The notes under the pieces: generated by a model | Seen by the model: the letters and a program-made list of their open reading frames with translations, nothing else | Databases searched by the model: none | Told to the model about the DNA's origin: nothing | Shown here: positions 34,529-43,142 of the stretch, piece after piece | Position numbering within the stretch: position 1 is the stretch's first letter | How the letters are laid out: each line of letters starts with the position of its first letter | Translations under genes and position numbers: made by a program | Assembly (NCBI GenBank): GCA_902801585.1 | Contig: CADCIU010000005.1 | Coordinates: 1-64,000 of the forward strand | Source of the DNA: an uncultured Lachnospiraceae bacterium | GTDB lineage: Bacteria; Bacillota_A; Clostridia; Lachnospirales; Lachnospiraceae | DNA: 64,000 bases | Reading direction: 5' to 3'

Positions 34529-34534
34529 TATAAT
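34529..34534 (+). promoter_or_regulatory. Extended -10 element for the FtsK-like gene
   Basis: TATAAT preceded by TGA (extended -10) on the plus strand, about 55 bases before the ATG at 34590. No good -35 is seen. Confidence 0.45.
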
Positions 34535-34589
34535 CCAAAATATCGGCGCGCGCAAACGTGCCGGTCTTACGATGTAAACGGAGATCCAT

Positions 34590-35786
34590 ATGGCAGTATT
34601 TATTCTTCCCAAAACAAGGGAACATCTCAAATATCATACAAGATGGAATGACAGCTCCATGAATCCATATATCGACGACCTGATCGATCTCTGGGCCGAA
34701 AATGATATTTCCGGCGTGGTGGACGTCTGTATTCAAGGACCCATGATGACCAGGATCGGTGTCCGTCCCGAGGACATAAGGAGCGCGAGCCGCATTATCA
34801 AGCTCGAGCCCCTTTACAGATCCATTTTCCGCAGAAAAGACCTGCGGGTCTATCGCTCCGAAGGTCATGTCTATATTGACATTCCATGGCAGCGGGATAC
34901 CGTCTGGCTGGGCGATCTGCTCACCAGTCCCGAATACGAGTCCTCTGAGGGGCTTCCCCTGGCCATCGGCATGAATCTGTACCGCGAGTGCATCATGGCG
35001 GAACTGACATACATTCCCAATCTTCTGGTCGGCGGAACGCCGAGCAGCGGACTGTCTGATTTTCTGCAAGGTCTGGTGCTGAGCATCCTGATGCGGCAGA
35101 CTCCGGAGGAAGTGGATCTCTATCTCTGCGCTTCGCCAAACCTCAGCTTCGAAGAATACACGGATCTCCCCTACTGCCATGTCATGAGCAGCGTACGCCA
35201 GACGATGGCCATGCTCTCCGATATGAGTGCCGAGATCGAGCGGCGCAGCGAGATCCTTCAGAACGCCCGATGCCGGAATATCTTTCAATACAACGAGCGG
35301 GGAGGCATGATGCGCCACCGCATCATTATGATCACGGAGTATCAGCGGCTGTTCTCTTCCAACAAACAGGCAGCGATGGCCTACATTCTCCGCATCTCAC
35401 AGCTGGCGGGCCCATGTGGGATCCACCTTATTCTGGCGTCATCCAAACCCTCATGCCTTCGCGGACTCAAAGAGAGCTTTCCGGCCAGGGTATGTCTGAA
35501 AGTCGCCTCCCAGGCCGATTCCAGGATCCTGTTGGATCAAAAGGGCGGAGAAACACTGCCAAGAAAGGGGTCCCTGTATTATCTGGACGGCCACAGTCCG
35601 GACGCCCGCCTTCTGCAAGGCGGCAGGGTCACTTCCCGGGAAGTAAAAAGCGTTTTGGACGTCCTGCGAAGCAACTATATCAACGTGCGCAAGCGCTCCA
35701 TATTCGACGAGATCGATGACGACGAACCGGATGACGGCGATCGTTCCGACGGTCGCAAAAGTATTTGGACGCGTCTTCATCGTTGA
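34590..35786 (+). CDS. Soluble FtsK/SpoIIIE-like motor domain with degenerate Walker motifs
   Basis: 398 residues, no transmembrane helix. The layout follows the FtsK alpha-beta motor: an alpha-like part (IQGPMMTRIGVRPEDIRSASRI), the site of Walker A, the conserved IERRSEILQNARCRNIFQYN block (216-235), a Walker B-like strand and the GIHLILASSKPSCLRGLKES and RVCLKVASQADSRILLDQKG segments. Where FtsK has GATGSGKS, this protein has GGTPSSGLS (148-156), so the ATP-binding Lys is replaced by Leu; the Walker B Asp-Glu is Thr-Glu (249-250). The DNA-recognising gamma domain is missing and the tail is acidic. Ribosome site GGAGA lies 5 bases before the ATG. Probably a non-hydrolysing structural or regulatory paralogue; function unknown. 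Confidence 0.75.
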   Translation: MAVFILPKTREHLKYHTRWNDSSMNPYIDDLIDLWAENDISGVVDVCIQGPMMTRIGVRPEDIRSASRIIKLEPLYRSIFRRKDLRVYRSEGHVYIDIPWQRDTVWLGDLLTSPEYESSEGLPLAIGMNLYRECIMAELTYIPNLLVGGTPSSGLSDFLQGLVLSILMRQTPEEVDLYLCASPNLSFEEYTDLPYCHVMSSVRQTMAMLSDMSAEIERRSEILQNARCRNIFQYNERGGMMRHRIIMITEYQRLFSSNKQAAMAYILRISQLAGPCGIHLILASSKPSCLRGLKESFPARVCLKVASQADSRILLDQKGGETLPRKGSLYYLDGHSPDARLLQGGRVTSREVKSVLDVLRSNYINVRKRSIFDEIDDDEPDDGDRSDGRKSIWTRLHR

Positions 35787-35829
35787 TAATTTATTGACTG
35801 TTTAGGTCAATCGCCTATATTCAAAAAAA

Positions 35830-35889
35830 TGTGGACAATGTGGACTAATTTGTGGAAAACATTCATATAATGAGCTCAGTTTATCCACA
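35830..35889. promoter_or_regulatory. Cluster of four DnaA-box-like sequences
   Basis: TTATCCACA at 35881-35889 matches the DnaA consensus exactly on the plus strand. On the opposite strand are TTGTCCACA (35830-35838), TAGTCCACA (35839-35847) and TTTTCCACA (35851-35859), with 1, 2 and 1 mismatches. An AT-rich stretch with TATTTATAAAC follows to about 35980. dnaA, dnaN and rpmH are not here, so this is unlikely to be oriC itself. Confidence 0.55.
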
Positions 35890-35977
35890 ATTTTCTGATT
35901 TTTGACCGAAATGGTCGGCAGCTATCCGTTATCTTCTGTTTATAATCTTTTATTTATAAACTTCTGTCTTCTTCCAA

Positions 35978-36014
35978 ATAAAAACCCCCGGACACCGTTG
36001 GTGTCCGGGGGTTT
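35978..36014 (-). terminator. Terminator of tRNA-Ala, possibly bidirectional
   Basis: Near-perfect hairpin CCCCCGGACACC/GGTGTCCGGGGG with a 3-base loop (35985-36011). On the minus strand it is followed by TTTTTAT, fitting termination 12 bases past the tRNA. On the plus strand a shorter TTT follows, so it may also stop the FtsK-like transcript. Confidence 0.8.
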
Positions 36015-36025
36015 CTGATCTGTAG

Positions 36026-36098
36026 TGGAGATAGCGGGATTCGAACCCGTGACCTCTGCGTTGCGAACGCAGCGCTCTCCCAGCTGAGCTATATCCCC
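36026..36098 (-). tRNA. tRNA-Ala, anticodon CGC
   Basis: 73 bases forming a full cloverleaf. The acceptor stem begins GGGGATA and contains G3-U70, the alanine identity pair. The anticodon stem-loop is CTGCG-TTCGCAA-CGCAG with anticodon CGC, reading GCG. The T arm has GGTTCGAATCC, and the discriminator base is A. The 3' CCA is not encoded. Promoter and terminator flank it closely, so it is a single-gene unit between ftsZ and the FtsK-like gene. Confidence 0.95.
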
Positions 36099-36105
36099 AT
36101 AAATC

Positions 36106-36148
36106 TGACTGCCTGACTATTATATTCAGGCAGTCAGCAATTTGTCAA
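36106..36148 (-). promoter_or_regulatory. Consensus promoter of tRNA-Ala inside an inverted repeat
   Basis: Minus strand TTGACA (36143-36148) and TATAAT (36119-36124), 18-base spacer. The -10 lies in the 9-base centre of an inverted repeat with 11-bp arms TGACTGCCTGA/TCAGGCAGTCA (36106-36116 and 36126-36136). The same repeat could act as the ftsZ 3' hairpin, since the ftsZ stop is 30 bases upstream. Predicted start is about 14 bases before the tRNA. Confidence 0.7.
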
Positions 36149-36177
36149 GTATAAATCTCAAAAAGCCGGATCTGATA

Positions 36178-37391
36178 TCATCTCCTGGGCTGTCTGAGGA
36201 AGGAAGGAATGTCAAGACTCTCCTGCTTCACATTGCTCTTAAGGCCATTGCCGCCGGTGCTGGCGCCGGTGTTGAAATTCCTGCTGCTGTTCTGAGAAGC
36301 ATTGTTTCTCTGCGTCGAGGTTGTATTCCTCTGCGCAGAACTTGTATTCTGGTAGCTGCTCTTGAAGGAACCGCTGCCTGACTGGCCGGTTGTCCTGCGT
36401 GTATTCTGGTTCTGATATACATAATTGTTCGGAACAGAATCTCTGCTGCCGATTCCGGTTGCAATAACAGTGACATCACAAGAATCGGTATTGCTGTCGT
36501 CGTACATCGCGCCGAAAATGATGTTGACATCGTCGCCGGCCTGATCCTGCACATAGCTTGCCGCGTCGGATGCATCTGCCAGAGAGATATCGCCGGAAAT
36601 GTTGATGATCACATCCGTCGCACCGCTGACCGTCGTCTCAAGCAGAGGTGATTCTACTGCCATCTTCACAGCGTCTGTAGCCTTTGTCTCGCCCTTGCCG
36701 TATCCGATACCGATATGAGCGACGCCCTTGTCTCTCATGACAGTCTGGACATCCGCGAAGTCCAGATTGATGATCGAAGGAACGTTGATCAGATCCGTGA
36801 TACCCTGAACTGACTGCTGGAGCACTTCATCCGCCTTCTTGAGGGCTTCGGGAAGAGTTGTCCTTCTGTCCATGATCTCGAGGAGCTTGTCATTAGGGAT
36901 CACGATCAGTGTATCCACATTCTCTTTGATGTTCTCGATTCCGACAAGCGCTCTCTGCATACGGCTCTTAGCTTCAAAGCTGAACGGTTTTGTAACGACG
37001 CCGACCGTGAGGATCCCCATCTCCTTCGCGATCTTGGCTACGATCGGAGCGGCACCTGTGCCGGTTCCGCCGCCCATTCCGCAGGTGACGAATACCATAT
37101 CCGCACCCTTGATCGCCTGGGCGATCTCATCCGCGCTCTCTTCCGCTGCCTTCTGACCGATCTCCGGAACAGCTCCGGCACCAAGTCCCTTCGTCAGCTT
37201 TTCACCGATCTGCAGGAGTCTGGGAGCTCTGCAAAGATTGAGAGCCTGAACATCAGTATTGACACCGATGAATTCCACACCTGTTACATCTACATCTACC
37301 ATTCGGTTAACAGCGTTGTTGCCTGCACCGCCAACGCCAACGACTATAATCTTGCAAGCCGGTTCCGTATCATTTGTCTTGATTGAACCAT
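36178..37391 (-). CDS. ftsZ: Cell division protein FtsZ (start region anomalous)
   Basis: Tubulin-like GTPase forming the division ring. The GTP-binding [15 protein letters not shown] lies just upstream of the first in-frame ATG (37302), so that ATG cannot be the real start; further motifs are [32 protein letters not shown] and the C-terminal FtsA/SepF-binding [13 protein letters not shown] after a Ser/Asn/Thr-rich linker. Reading back, the frame is open only to a TGA at 37399-37401 and holds no ATG, GTG or TTG. An ATG at 37389-37391 lies in the neighbouring frame; adding one base after it would give [19 protein letters not shown], a typical FtsZ start. I set the end there. Either a one-base sequence error, a programmed frameshift or a rare start codon is needed. 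No clear ribosome site is present. Confidence 0.85.
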
Positions 37392-37427
37392 GAATTATTC
37401 AATGGTTGTTTAGATTTTTTTACAAAA

Positions 37428-38573
37428 TTATTTCAAGATGATATTCTCGTCAGACGAAGAATAATTCGTCATATCGATCGTCCCTTTTCTGTCCTGCAAG
37501 TATGGATAGATCTGTGCGATCTTCGATATTTTGAGGTCAAAATCGTTGCGCCCCAGCTGGATCTTGACCCTTCCCAGATAGAAGGTCACATTGCCGGTCT
37601 TGCCGAGTACGATGCAGTCGGCTTTCATCTCATATTTGGACAGGATCTGAAGGACATCCAGGACAGATTCCAGCCCTGTGCTGTTCTCCGATTCGATCTC
37701 CTTTCCCTTCTCAGCTTTCATGATGGTCAGACCGGTCACGAAAGTCGTGCCCTTGACCGTGAGCGGAGAGATCTCCTGCACCACCCCGTTCTCGGAAAAA
37801 TACAGATTCTTGCCGCCATATGGGACAAAGGCGGTGAGTTCCATATCCTTGACCGTGATCCGGATGGTATCATACGACTCAAGCGCCACACTCACGCGCT
37901 CCTCAAAAGGGATCTTCGGTGCCAGCGGCGTAAGATACAGCGCCGTCAGAAAGACCGAATTATGTCTGAGCTGCGTATCATCGCTGATCACATACCGTGC
38001 GATCTCCTCGCTGGTGTACAGGGAATTGCCCGATACATGCACCGTTCTGACCGTACATGTGTAGTAGATCGCAGTGACACCGATCGCAATGAGCAGTATG
38101 ATCAGGGTGAACAGGTTCAGCCGCCGCCCACCCTCATCGGACTCATCAGGATCCTCGTCGTCATCATCGTCTTCGTCGTCATCCGGATCTTCGTCCGGAT
38201 CCTTTTTTGGCTCTTTCGCCCGATCCTTTTTGGGATCTTTCGCCCGATCCTTTTTGGGATCTTCGTCGAAGTCTTCTTTCGAATCCTCATCCGAATCATC
38301 GACGGAATCCTCATCCGAATCATCGACGGAATCCTCATTCGGATCATCATCAGAATCATCGACCGGATCCTCATTCAGGTCTTCATCCGAATCTTCAACC
38401 GCATTCTCATCGGGATCGTCAGCCGGATCCCAAGCGGATTTCAAGGCCGAATCCTCTTTGGGATCGTCGAGCAGATCCCAAGCGGATTTCAAGGCCTCAT
38501 CCTCATCGAGATCCTCGACCGGATCCTCATCCAGTTCGTCCATTAACTCCTCAGAGTCTGTTGTCAGCTCCAT
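37428..38573 (-). CDS. divIB: Cell division protein FtsQ/DivIB with long acidic repeat tail
   Basis: Bitopic divisome protein of the FtsQ/DivIB family that works with FtsL and DivIC. 381 residues from the ATG at 38573 (GGAGG 3 bases upstream; a TTG 7 codons earlier lacks a site). Residues 1-150 are a very acidic, low-complexity cytoplasmic tail (Asp, Glu, Ser, Pro, then a Lys-rich patch), residues 154-172 are the transmembrane helix, and the POTRA domain begins VRTVHVSGNSLYTSEEIARYV. The tail is encoded by repeated DNA, including a perfect 24-base tandem repeat (38281-38328). It is followed by ftsZ. Confidence 0.88.
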   Translation of the reverse strand: MELTTDSEELMDELDEDPVEDLDEDEALKSAWDLLDDPKEDSALKSAWDPADDPDENAVEDSDEDLNEDPVDDSDDDPNEDSVDDSDEDSVDDSDEDSKEDFDEDPKKDRAKDPKKDRAKEPKKDPDEDPDDDEDDDDDEDPDESDEGGRRLNLFTLIILLIAIGVTAIYYTCTVRTVHVSGNSLYTSEEIARYVISDDTQLRHNSVFLTALYLTPLAPKIPFEERVSVALESYDTIRITVKDMELTAFVPYGGKNLYFSENGVVQEISPLTVKGTTFVTGLTIMKAEKGKEIESENSTGLESVLDVLQILSKYEMKADCIVLGKTGNVTFYLGRVKIQLGRNDFDLKISKIAQIYPYLQDRKGTIDMTNYSSSDENIILK

Positions 38574-38622
38574 ATTCCTCCAATGGTCAGTCAAAGGTCT
38601 TGGTCAAAAGCACGCGCCGTGA

Positions 38623-39807
38623 TCAATATCCGAATTTCGCCAGTTCTTCATCCCGCATTCCGCGCGCAACACTCAGCACGATCCCGATCTCACTCAAAAG
38701 GAAGAAGACCGAAGACCCTCCGTAGCTAATAAAGGGCAGCGTAACGCCTGTATTGGGGATGGTATTGGTGACGACCGCAATATTGAGAATGACCTGCACC
38801 GCAATGTGCGAGATCACTCCCACGACGAGCATCGCGCCGTAAAAATCGTCGGCGCTGTTTGCGATCATCATAAAGCGCCACAGAAGCAGAACGAACATGA
38901 GCATGATGCTGGTCGCCCCGAAGAGGCCCAGTTCCTCGCAGATGATCGAGAAGATCATGTCATTCTGCGCCTCGGGGATAAATCCGAGTTTCTGCATACT
39001 CTGGCCCAGCCCCTTGCCGAAAATGCCGCCGGATCCGATCGCGTAGAGCGCCTGGATGGTCTGATAGCCTTTTCCTCCGGCATAAGCCTGCGGATCCAGC
39101 CAGGCCAGCACTCTCTCTCCTCTGAAATCCAGGGAATTCGTGTCTGCAGAGTTTATAGTATACCAAACAAGGCCGATGACCGCAACTGCGCCCAATACCG
39201 TTATCCCGATAAATTTCCCGTAATCCGGACAAGCGACAAACAGCATTCCGAATACGATCGCCACGACAATGATTGCAGAACTCAGGTTATCGGTGATCTT
39301 CCAAAGCATTCCGGCAACGACCACCGCGGGGATCATCGGAAATATAAATCCTCTCACAGTTGCCAGCGCTTTTCGTCCCAGTCTCTCGATGATCATCGCA
39401 CAGAATACGATGACACCGATCTTGGCCACCTCTGCGGGCTGAAGCTGCATGGGCAGTCCCGGGATCCTGATCCATCGTTTCGCGCCGTTGACCTCCATAC
39501 CGAAAGGTATGACAAGGAGGATCAATACCAAAGACACCAGATAGGCCAGGCCTGAAAGCTTTTTCCAAAGAGTATAGGGGATCATGGAGACCCCGGTCAT
39601 CAGAACCAGTCCGAACAGGGTGAAGATCATCTGCCTCTTGAGATAGTAGGCAGAATCACCGTATTCCGCCGCCGCTTCATAGGAACTGGTCGAATACAGC
39701 ATGACCAGACCGAATGAGAGCAAAAAGAGCACAATGAAAAAAAGACTGTAGTCAAGCAGTCCTCTCCTGTTGCCGAATTTTCTTTTAATAAAACCTGCAA
39801 TGTTCAT
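38623..39807 (-). CDS. ftsW: SEDS peptidoglycan glycosyltransferase FtsW/SpoVE
   Basis: Septal peptidoglycan polymerase with about ten transmembrane helices. 394 residues from the ATG at 39807 (AAGGA 7 bases upstream). Motifs are LVMLYSTSSYEAA, the VNGAKRWIRIPGLPMQLQPAE block and the C-terminal NTGVTLPFISYGGSSVF typical of FtsW/SpoVE. It lies between mraY and divIB; whether it serves vegetative division or sporulation cannot be told, but its place argues for division. Confidence 0.93.
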   Translation of the reverse strand: MNIAGFIKRKFGNRRGLLDYSLFFIVLFLLSFGLVMLYSTSSYEAAAEYGDSAYYLKRQMIFTLFGLVLMTGVSMIPYTLWKKLSGLAYLVSLVLILLVIPFGMEVNGAKRWIRIPGLPMQLQPAEVAKIGVIVFCAMIIERLGRKALATVRGFIFPMIPAVVVAGMLWKITDNLSSAIIVVAIVFGMLFVACPDYGKFIGITVLGAVAVIGLVWYTINSADTNSLDFRGERVLAWLDPQAYAGGKGYQTIQALYAIGSGGIFGKGLGQSMQKLGFIPEAQNDMIFSIICEELGLFGATSIMLMFVLLLWRFMMIANSADDFYGAMLVVGVISHIAVQVILNIAVVTNTIPNTGVTLPFISYGGSSVFFLLSEIGIVLSVARGMRDEELAKFGY

Positions 39808-39849
39808 CCGATCATCCTTTACATATTCCAAGCTGCGGTCAAGATGCAA

Positions 39850-39892
39850 AGCTGTGCGCACACAGATCCCACGGGATCCGTACCGCACAGCT
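39850..39892 (-). terminator. Intercistronic hairpin between mraY and ftsW
   Basis: Arms AGCTGTGCG/CGCACAGCT enclosing an inner GATCCC/GGGATC stem. On the minus strand it is followed by TTGCATCTTG, a poor U tract. More likely an mRNA-processing or partial-termination element within the division operon. Confidence 0.4.
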
Positions 39893-39913
39893 GCAGTTCT
39901 CATCACTCTGTTT

Positions 39914-40891
39914 TTAATTCCAAAGGCCCAGTATGGCAATGGCGCTCAGAATCGTCGTCACCACTGTGAACACTGCGACGACCTTCACTTCCGACCAGCC
40001 GCCGAGTTCAAAATGATGGTGGATCGGTGCCATCCTGAAGATCCGCTTTCCATGTGTTTTCTTAAAATACCCGACCTGAAGGATCACCGAGACCACCTCG
40101 ATGAAATAAATAAAACCGACGATGGGAATAAAAAGAGGAAGCTGAAGCAGGTAAGCCATCGCTGTGACAAATCCTCCCAGCGCCAGTGATCCCGTATCTC
40201 CCATGAATACCTTGGCCGGCTGTGCGTTATAGATCAGAAACCCCAGCAGTCCTCCGATCATAGCGCCGCCGGAAGCAGCTGCACCGGACCCTGAGAACAC
40301 GGCCGCGATCGTGAAGAACAGTGCGACTGCGAGTGTGACGCAGCTTGCAAGACCATCCACGCCGTCCGTAAAATTGGTCCCGTTTACCGTCGCGACTGAG
40401 ATAAACAGAAATGCGGGGATGTTCAGGATTCTCATATCCAGGAATTTTCCGGGTAAGAACGGGATCTTCATCGAAAGAGGGACCCCGCCCACTTTGGTAA
40501 TATAAAACGCGAATAAGAGCGCGATCACGATCTGAAGCGCCATTTTCTGTTTCACGCTCAGCCCGTCCGATTTCTTCTTGACCACCTTGAGATAATCGTC
40601 AATGAATCCGACCAGACCGAATCCGACTGTCAGGATCAGCACCGGGATCACCTCCGGACATGCGCCTGCCATGCACACGCTCGCCGCAGCAAGCCCGACC
40701 AAAAACATGATTCCACCCATATTGGGTGTTCCGGTCTTGCTCAGATGGCTCTTGACGCCATCGGTTCTCTCCGTCTGTCCCACTTTCAGTTTGAGAAGAT
40801 AGGGGATCAGAAATTTTCCCGATACCGCGCTGAACACAAACGAGATCAGCATGGGCAATATGATCGTTATATACTTCATTCCGCTTTGCAT
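39914..40891 (-). CDS. mraY: Phospho-N-acetylmuramoyl-pentapeptide transferase
   Basis: Makes lipid I from UDP-MurNAc-pentapeptide and undecaprenyl phosphate in the membrane. 325 residues. Motifs are GTPNMGGIMFL, the Asp-rich FGLVGFIDDYLKVVKKKSDGLS, NGTNFTDGVDGLA, FMGDTGSLALGG and the C-terminal RIFRMAPIHHHFELGGW. The ATG at 40891 is used: AAGGA precedes it by 11 bases, and the resulting length is normal. Confidence 0.95.
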   Translation of the reverse strand: MQSGMKYITIILPMLISFVFSAVSGKFLIPYLLKLKVGQTERTDGVKSHLSKTGTPNMGGIMFLVGLAAASVCMAGACPEVIPVLILTVGFGLVGFIDDYLKVVKKKSDGLSVKQKMALQIVIALLFAFYITKVGGVPLSMKIPFLPGKFLDMRILNIPAFLFISVATVNGTNFTDGVDGLASCVTLAVALFFTIAAVFSGSGAAASGGAMIGGLLGFLIYNAQPAKVFMGDTGSLALGGFVTAMAYLLQLPLFIPIVGFIYFIEVVSVILQVGYFKKTHGKRIFRMAPIHHHFELGGWSEVKVVAVFTVVTTILSAIAILGLWN

Positions 40892-41005
40892 AGACAAAGA
40901 ATTCCTTTTCACACAATCAGAGCATTGATATTCAGCATAAAAAGTCAGTATAGAAATTCAGCATTTAACTAAGCATTTGCTGATGAATCCATAATGCATT
41001 CAGGC

Positions 41006-43081
41006 TCAGTCTTCTTCCTCTTCTTCTGCTTCTCTCTGCTCTTGTTCTTTCTTTTCCCAGTCCCATTTGTCCGGAGATTCGTCTCCGGTATATGTGATGG
41101 CAAGACCCTGCTGCTCGAGCTCCTCGCGCTCCTCGTCCGTAACAGGTTCCGACATGTAGATCCCCATGTAAGGAAGGACCTCCGTAAAGATCTTTCTGAC
41201 GAGCTCCGTCGCATAAGTGGGGTCGTCCTGTTCGTCGACATTGGGTCTGTCGACAACGACATAGACCGCGATCTGAGGATCCATTGCCGGCGCATATCCG
41301 ATAAAGGATACTATATATTCACCGTTAAATCGGGGAAGAGTCTCTGCCGTTCCGGTCTTTCCGCCGATCCTGTAGCCCGCCGGCCTCGCCGTCTCACCGG
41401 TTCCGTCGTGGCCCTCGACGACCTGGATCGTATACTCCCGGATCTTCTCGCTCGTTGCCTCCGACACCGTCTTTTTGAGGACGCGCGGCTCGATCGTCTT
41501 GAGCGTGACCCCGGAGGGGCTGGTAATCTTCTTCACAAGGTGCGGCTCGTAGTAATTGCCGCCGTTGATCAGCGAGCAGAATCCCGACATCAGCTGGATC
41601 ATGGTCACGTCAAAGTTCTGACCGAATGAATTGGTCGCGAGCATGGAGTCCGTCATATTGGAATCCGAGATGAACTGATCCGTGCGCGCCTCATCTGCAA
41701 GGTCGATGCCCGTCTTGAGACCGAAGTTGAAGATATTCTGGAACTTGGTAAAGTTTTCCTTCCCGATCAGTTCGGCCATCTGCATAAGACAGACGTTGCA
41801 GGAGTACTCGACTGCTTCGCCGACCGTCAGATAACCGTCACCGTCGATGTTGTGGCACTTGATCTGAAAGCCGTCGATCATCAGGTAGCCGCCGCAGTAG
41901 AACGACATATCGGGATCGATGGTCCCTGTCTCCAGCCCGGATGCGACCGTAAAAGGCTTGGCTGTGGAACCGGGCTCATAGTAATCGCTGATGCAGAAAT
42001 TTCTCCACAGCGCATTGAGATAGCGCGGTTTGTCTTCATCTGACATCGTGAGAAGATCTGTATAAGTCAGATAACCGTCTGCCGGCGCATCTTTCTCATC
42101 GAGTTTGGGCATCCCCCACAGTGCTGCCAGATCTGACGGCTGGTTGGGATCATAAAACGGAGTTCCCGCCATTGCGAGGATCTCCCCGTTGTTGACGTTC
42201 ATCACTATGCAGCCCACGTTATTGCTTCCCAGGCCGGCATGGTTCAGGTTCTTGTACTCTTCGTTGTGCCAGTTGAGGACCTTTTGGACAATACTCTGAA
42301 TATTTGCGTCCAAAGTCAAAACAAGATTGTTGCCGTCAACGGCCTCAATCATGGTCTGTTCCATATTCAGGTTGTCGTCCAGGTATCCGTATCTCCTGCC
42401 GGCAACGCCGTTGAGCGTATCGTTGTAATACTCCTCCAGCCCTCCGGTTCCGACATTCCCTGATCCGGAAAATCCCAATACGGTGCAGGCGAGGTCGCCG
42501 TGCGGATAGAATCGTGAATAACCGCTCTCGAACCAGATCCCTTTGATATTGTCGTACACTCTCTGCGCCGCGGGGATCTTCTGTTTCTTCTCCTGTGCGA
42601 TCCCCTGCTCCACCCTCTCCAGATATGCTTTTCTGTCCTGATAGGACAGATTCTTAAGTGCGATATAATACTGCGAAGAGGGGTGATTTGTGATGTACTC
42701 CTTGATGCGGTTCCTGTTGACTCCCAGGCTTTCCAGCGCGTCCAGGGTGGGGTCCAGGTAGACATCTTTCTCCAGGATCAGCTTGGAATCCACGATCACG
42801 TTATAAACGAGCTGGCTGTCGGCCAGGACGGTTCCCTTGCAGTCCAGGATCTTCCCCCTTTTGAAAGGGATCGTCTGGTTTTCATATGCCTGCTGGGAAA
42901 GGACCTGCATAGTGTATGCCTGTCCGTTGTCTCTGTTGATAAGAAACAGTCTGACCTCTAATACTATAAACGCCAGCAGTACAAGGCTGAACAGAACGAT
43001 CAGCTTTCTCTGCATACTGATCGTAAATCTCTTCAGCCCTCCGTTTGTATTTTTGCCTTTAACTGCTTTTTTGACGCTCAT
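41006..43081 (-). CDS. Class B penicillin-binding protein (FtsI/PBP2B/SpoVD type)
   Basis: Septal peptidoglycan transpeptidase. 691 residues: a cytoplasmic start, one transmembrane helix (about 25-47), a dimerisation domain and a transpeptidase domain with active-site EPGSTAKPF (SxxK), YSCN (SxN) and GGKTGTAE (KTG). The C-terminus ends in an acidic Glu-rich tail and lacks PASTA domains. AAGGA lies 5 bases before the ATG. It is placed between ftsL and mraY. Confidence 0.93.
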   Translation of the reverse strand: MSVKKAVKGKNTNGGLKRFTISMQRKLIVLFSLVLLAFIVLEVRLFLINRDNGQAYTMQVLSQQAYENQTIPFKRGKILDCKGTVLADSQLVYNVIVDSKLILEKDVYLDPTLDALESLGVNRNRIKEYITNHPSSQYYIALKNLSYQDRKAYLERVEQGIAQEKKQKIPAAQRVYDNIKGIWFESGYSRFYPHGDLACTVLGFSGSGNVGTGGLEEYYNDTLNGVAGRRYGYLDDNLNMEQTMIEAVDGNNLVLTLDANIQSIVQKVLNWHNEEYKNLNHAGLGSNNVGCIVMNVNNGEILAMAGTPFYDPNQPSDLAALWGMPKLDEKDAPADGYLTYTDLLTMSDEDKPRYLNALWRNFCISDYYEPGSTAKPFTVASGLETGTIDPDMSFYCGGYLMIDGFQIKCHNIDGDGYLTVGEAVEYSCNVCLMQMAELIGKENFTKFQNIFNFGLKTGIDLADEARTDQFISDSNMTDSMLATNSFGQNFDVTMIQLMSGFCSLINGGNYYEPHLVKKITSPSGVTLKTIEPRVLKKTVSEATSEKIREYTIQVVEGHDGTGETARPAGYRIGGKTGTAETLPRFNGEYIVSFIGYAPAMDPQIAVYVVVDRPNVDEQDDPTYATELVRKIFTEVLPYMGIYMSEPVTDEEREELEQQGLAITYTGDESPDKWDWEKKEQEQREAEEEEED

Positions 43082-43142
43082 TTAAATCCTTATAAACCGG
43101 TGACTGTCCGCCGCATGTCAGGCCGGGCATCGGTCAATCCGG

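Noticed and set aside
35787..35980. Chromosomal origin oriC
   Set aside because: DnaA-box-like sequences are present, but dnaA, dnaN, rpmH and gyr genes are not, and no clear duplex-unwinding trio series is visible.
38207..38725. Pro/Arg/His-rich plus-strand ORF over divIB
   Set aside because: It is the complement of the Asp/Glu/Ser repeat region of DivIB.
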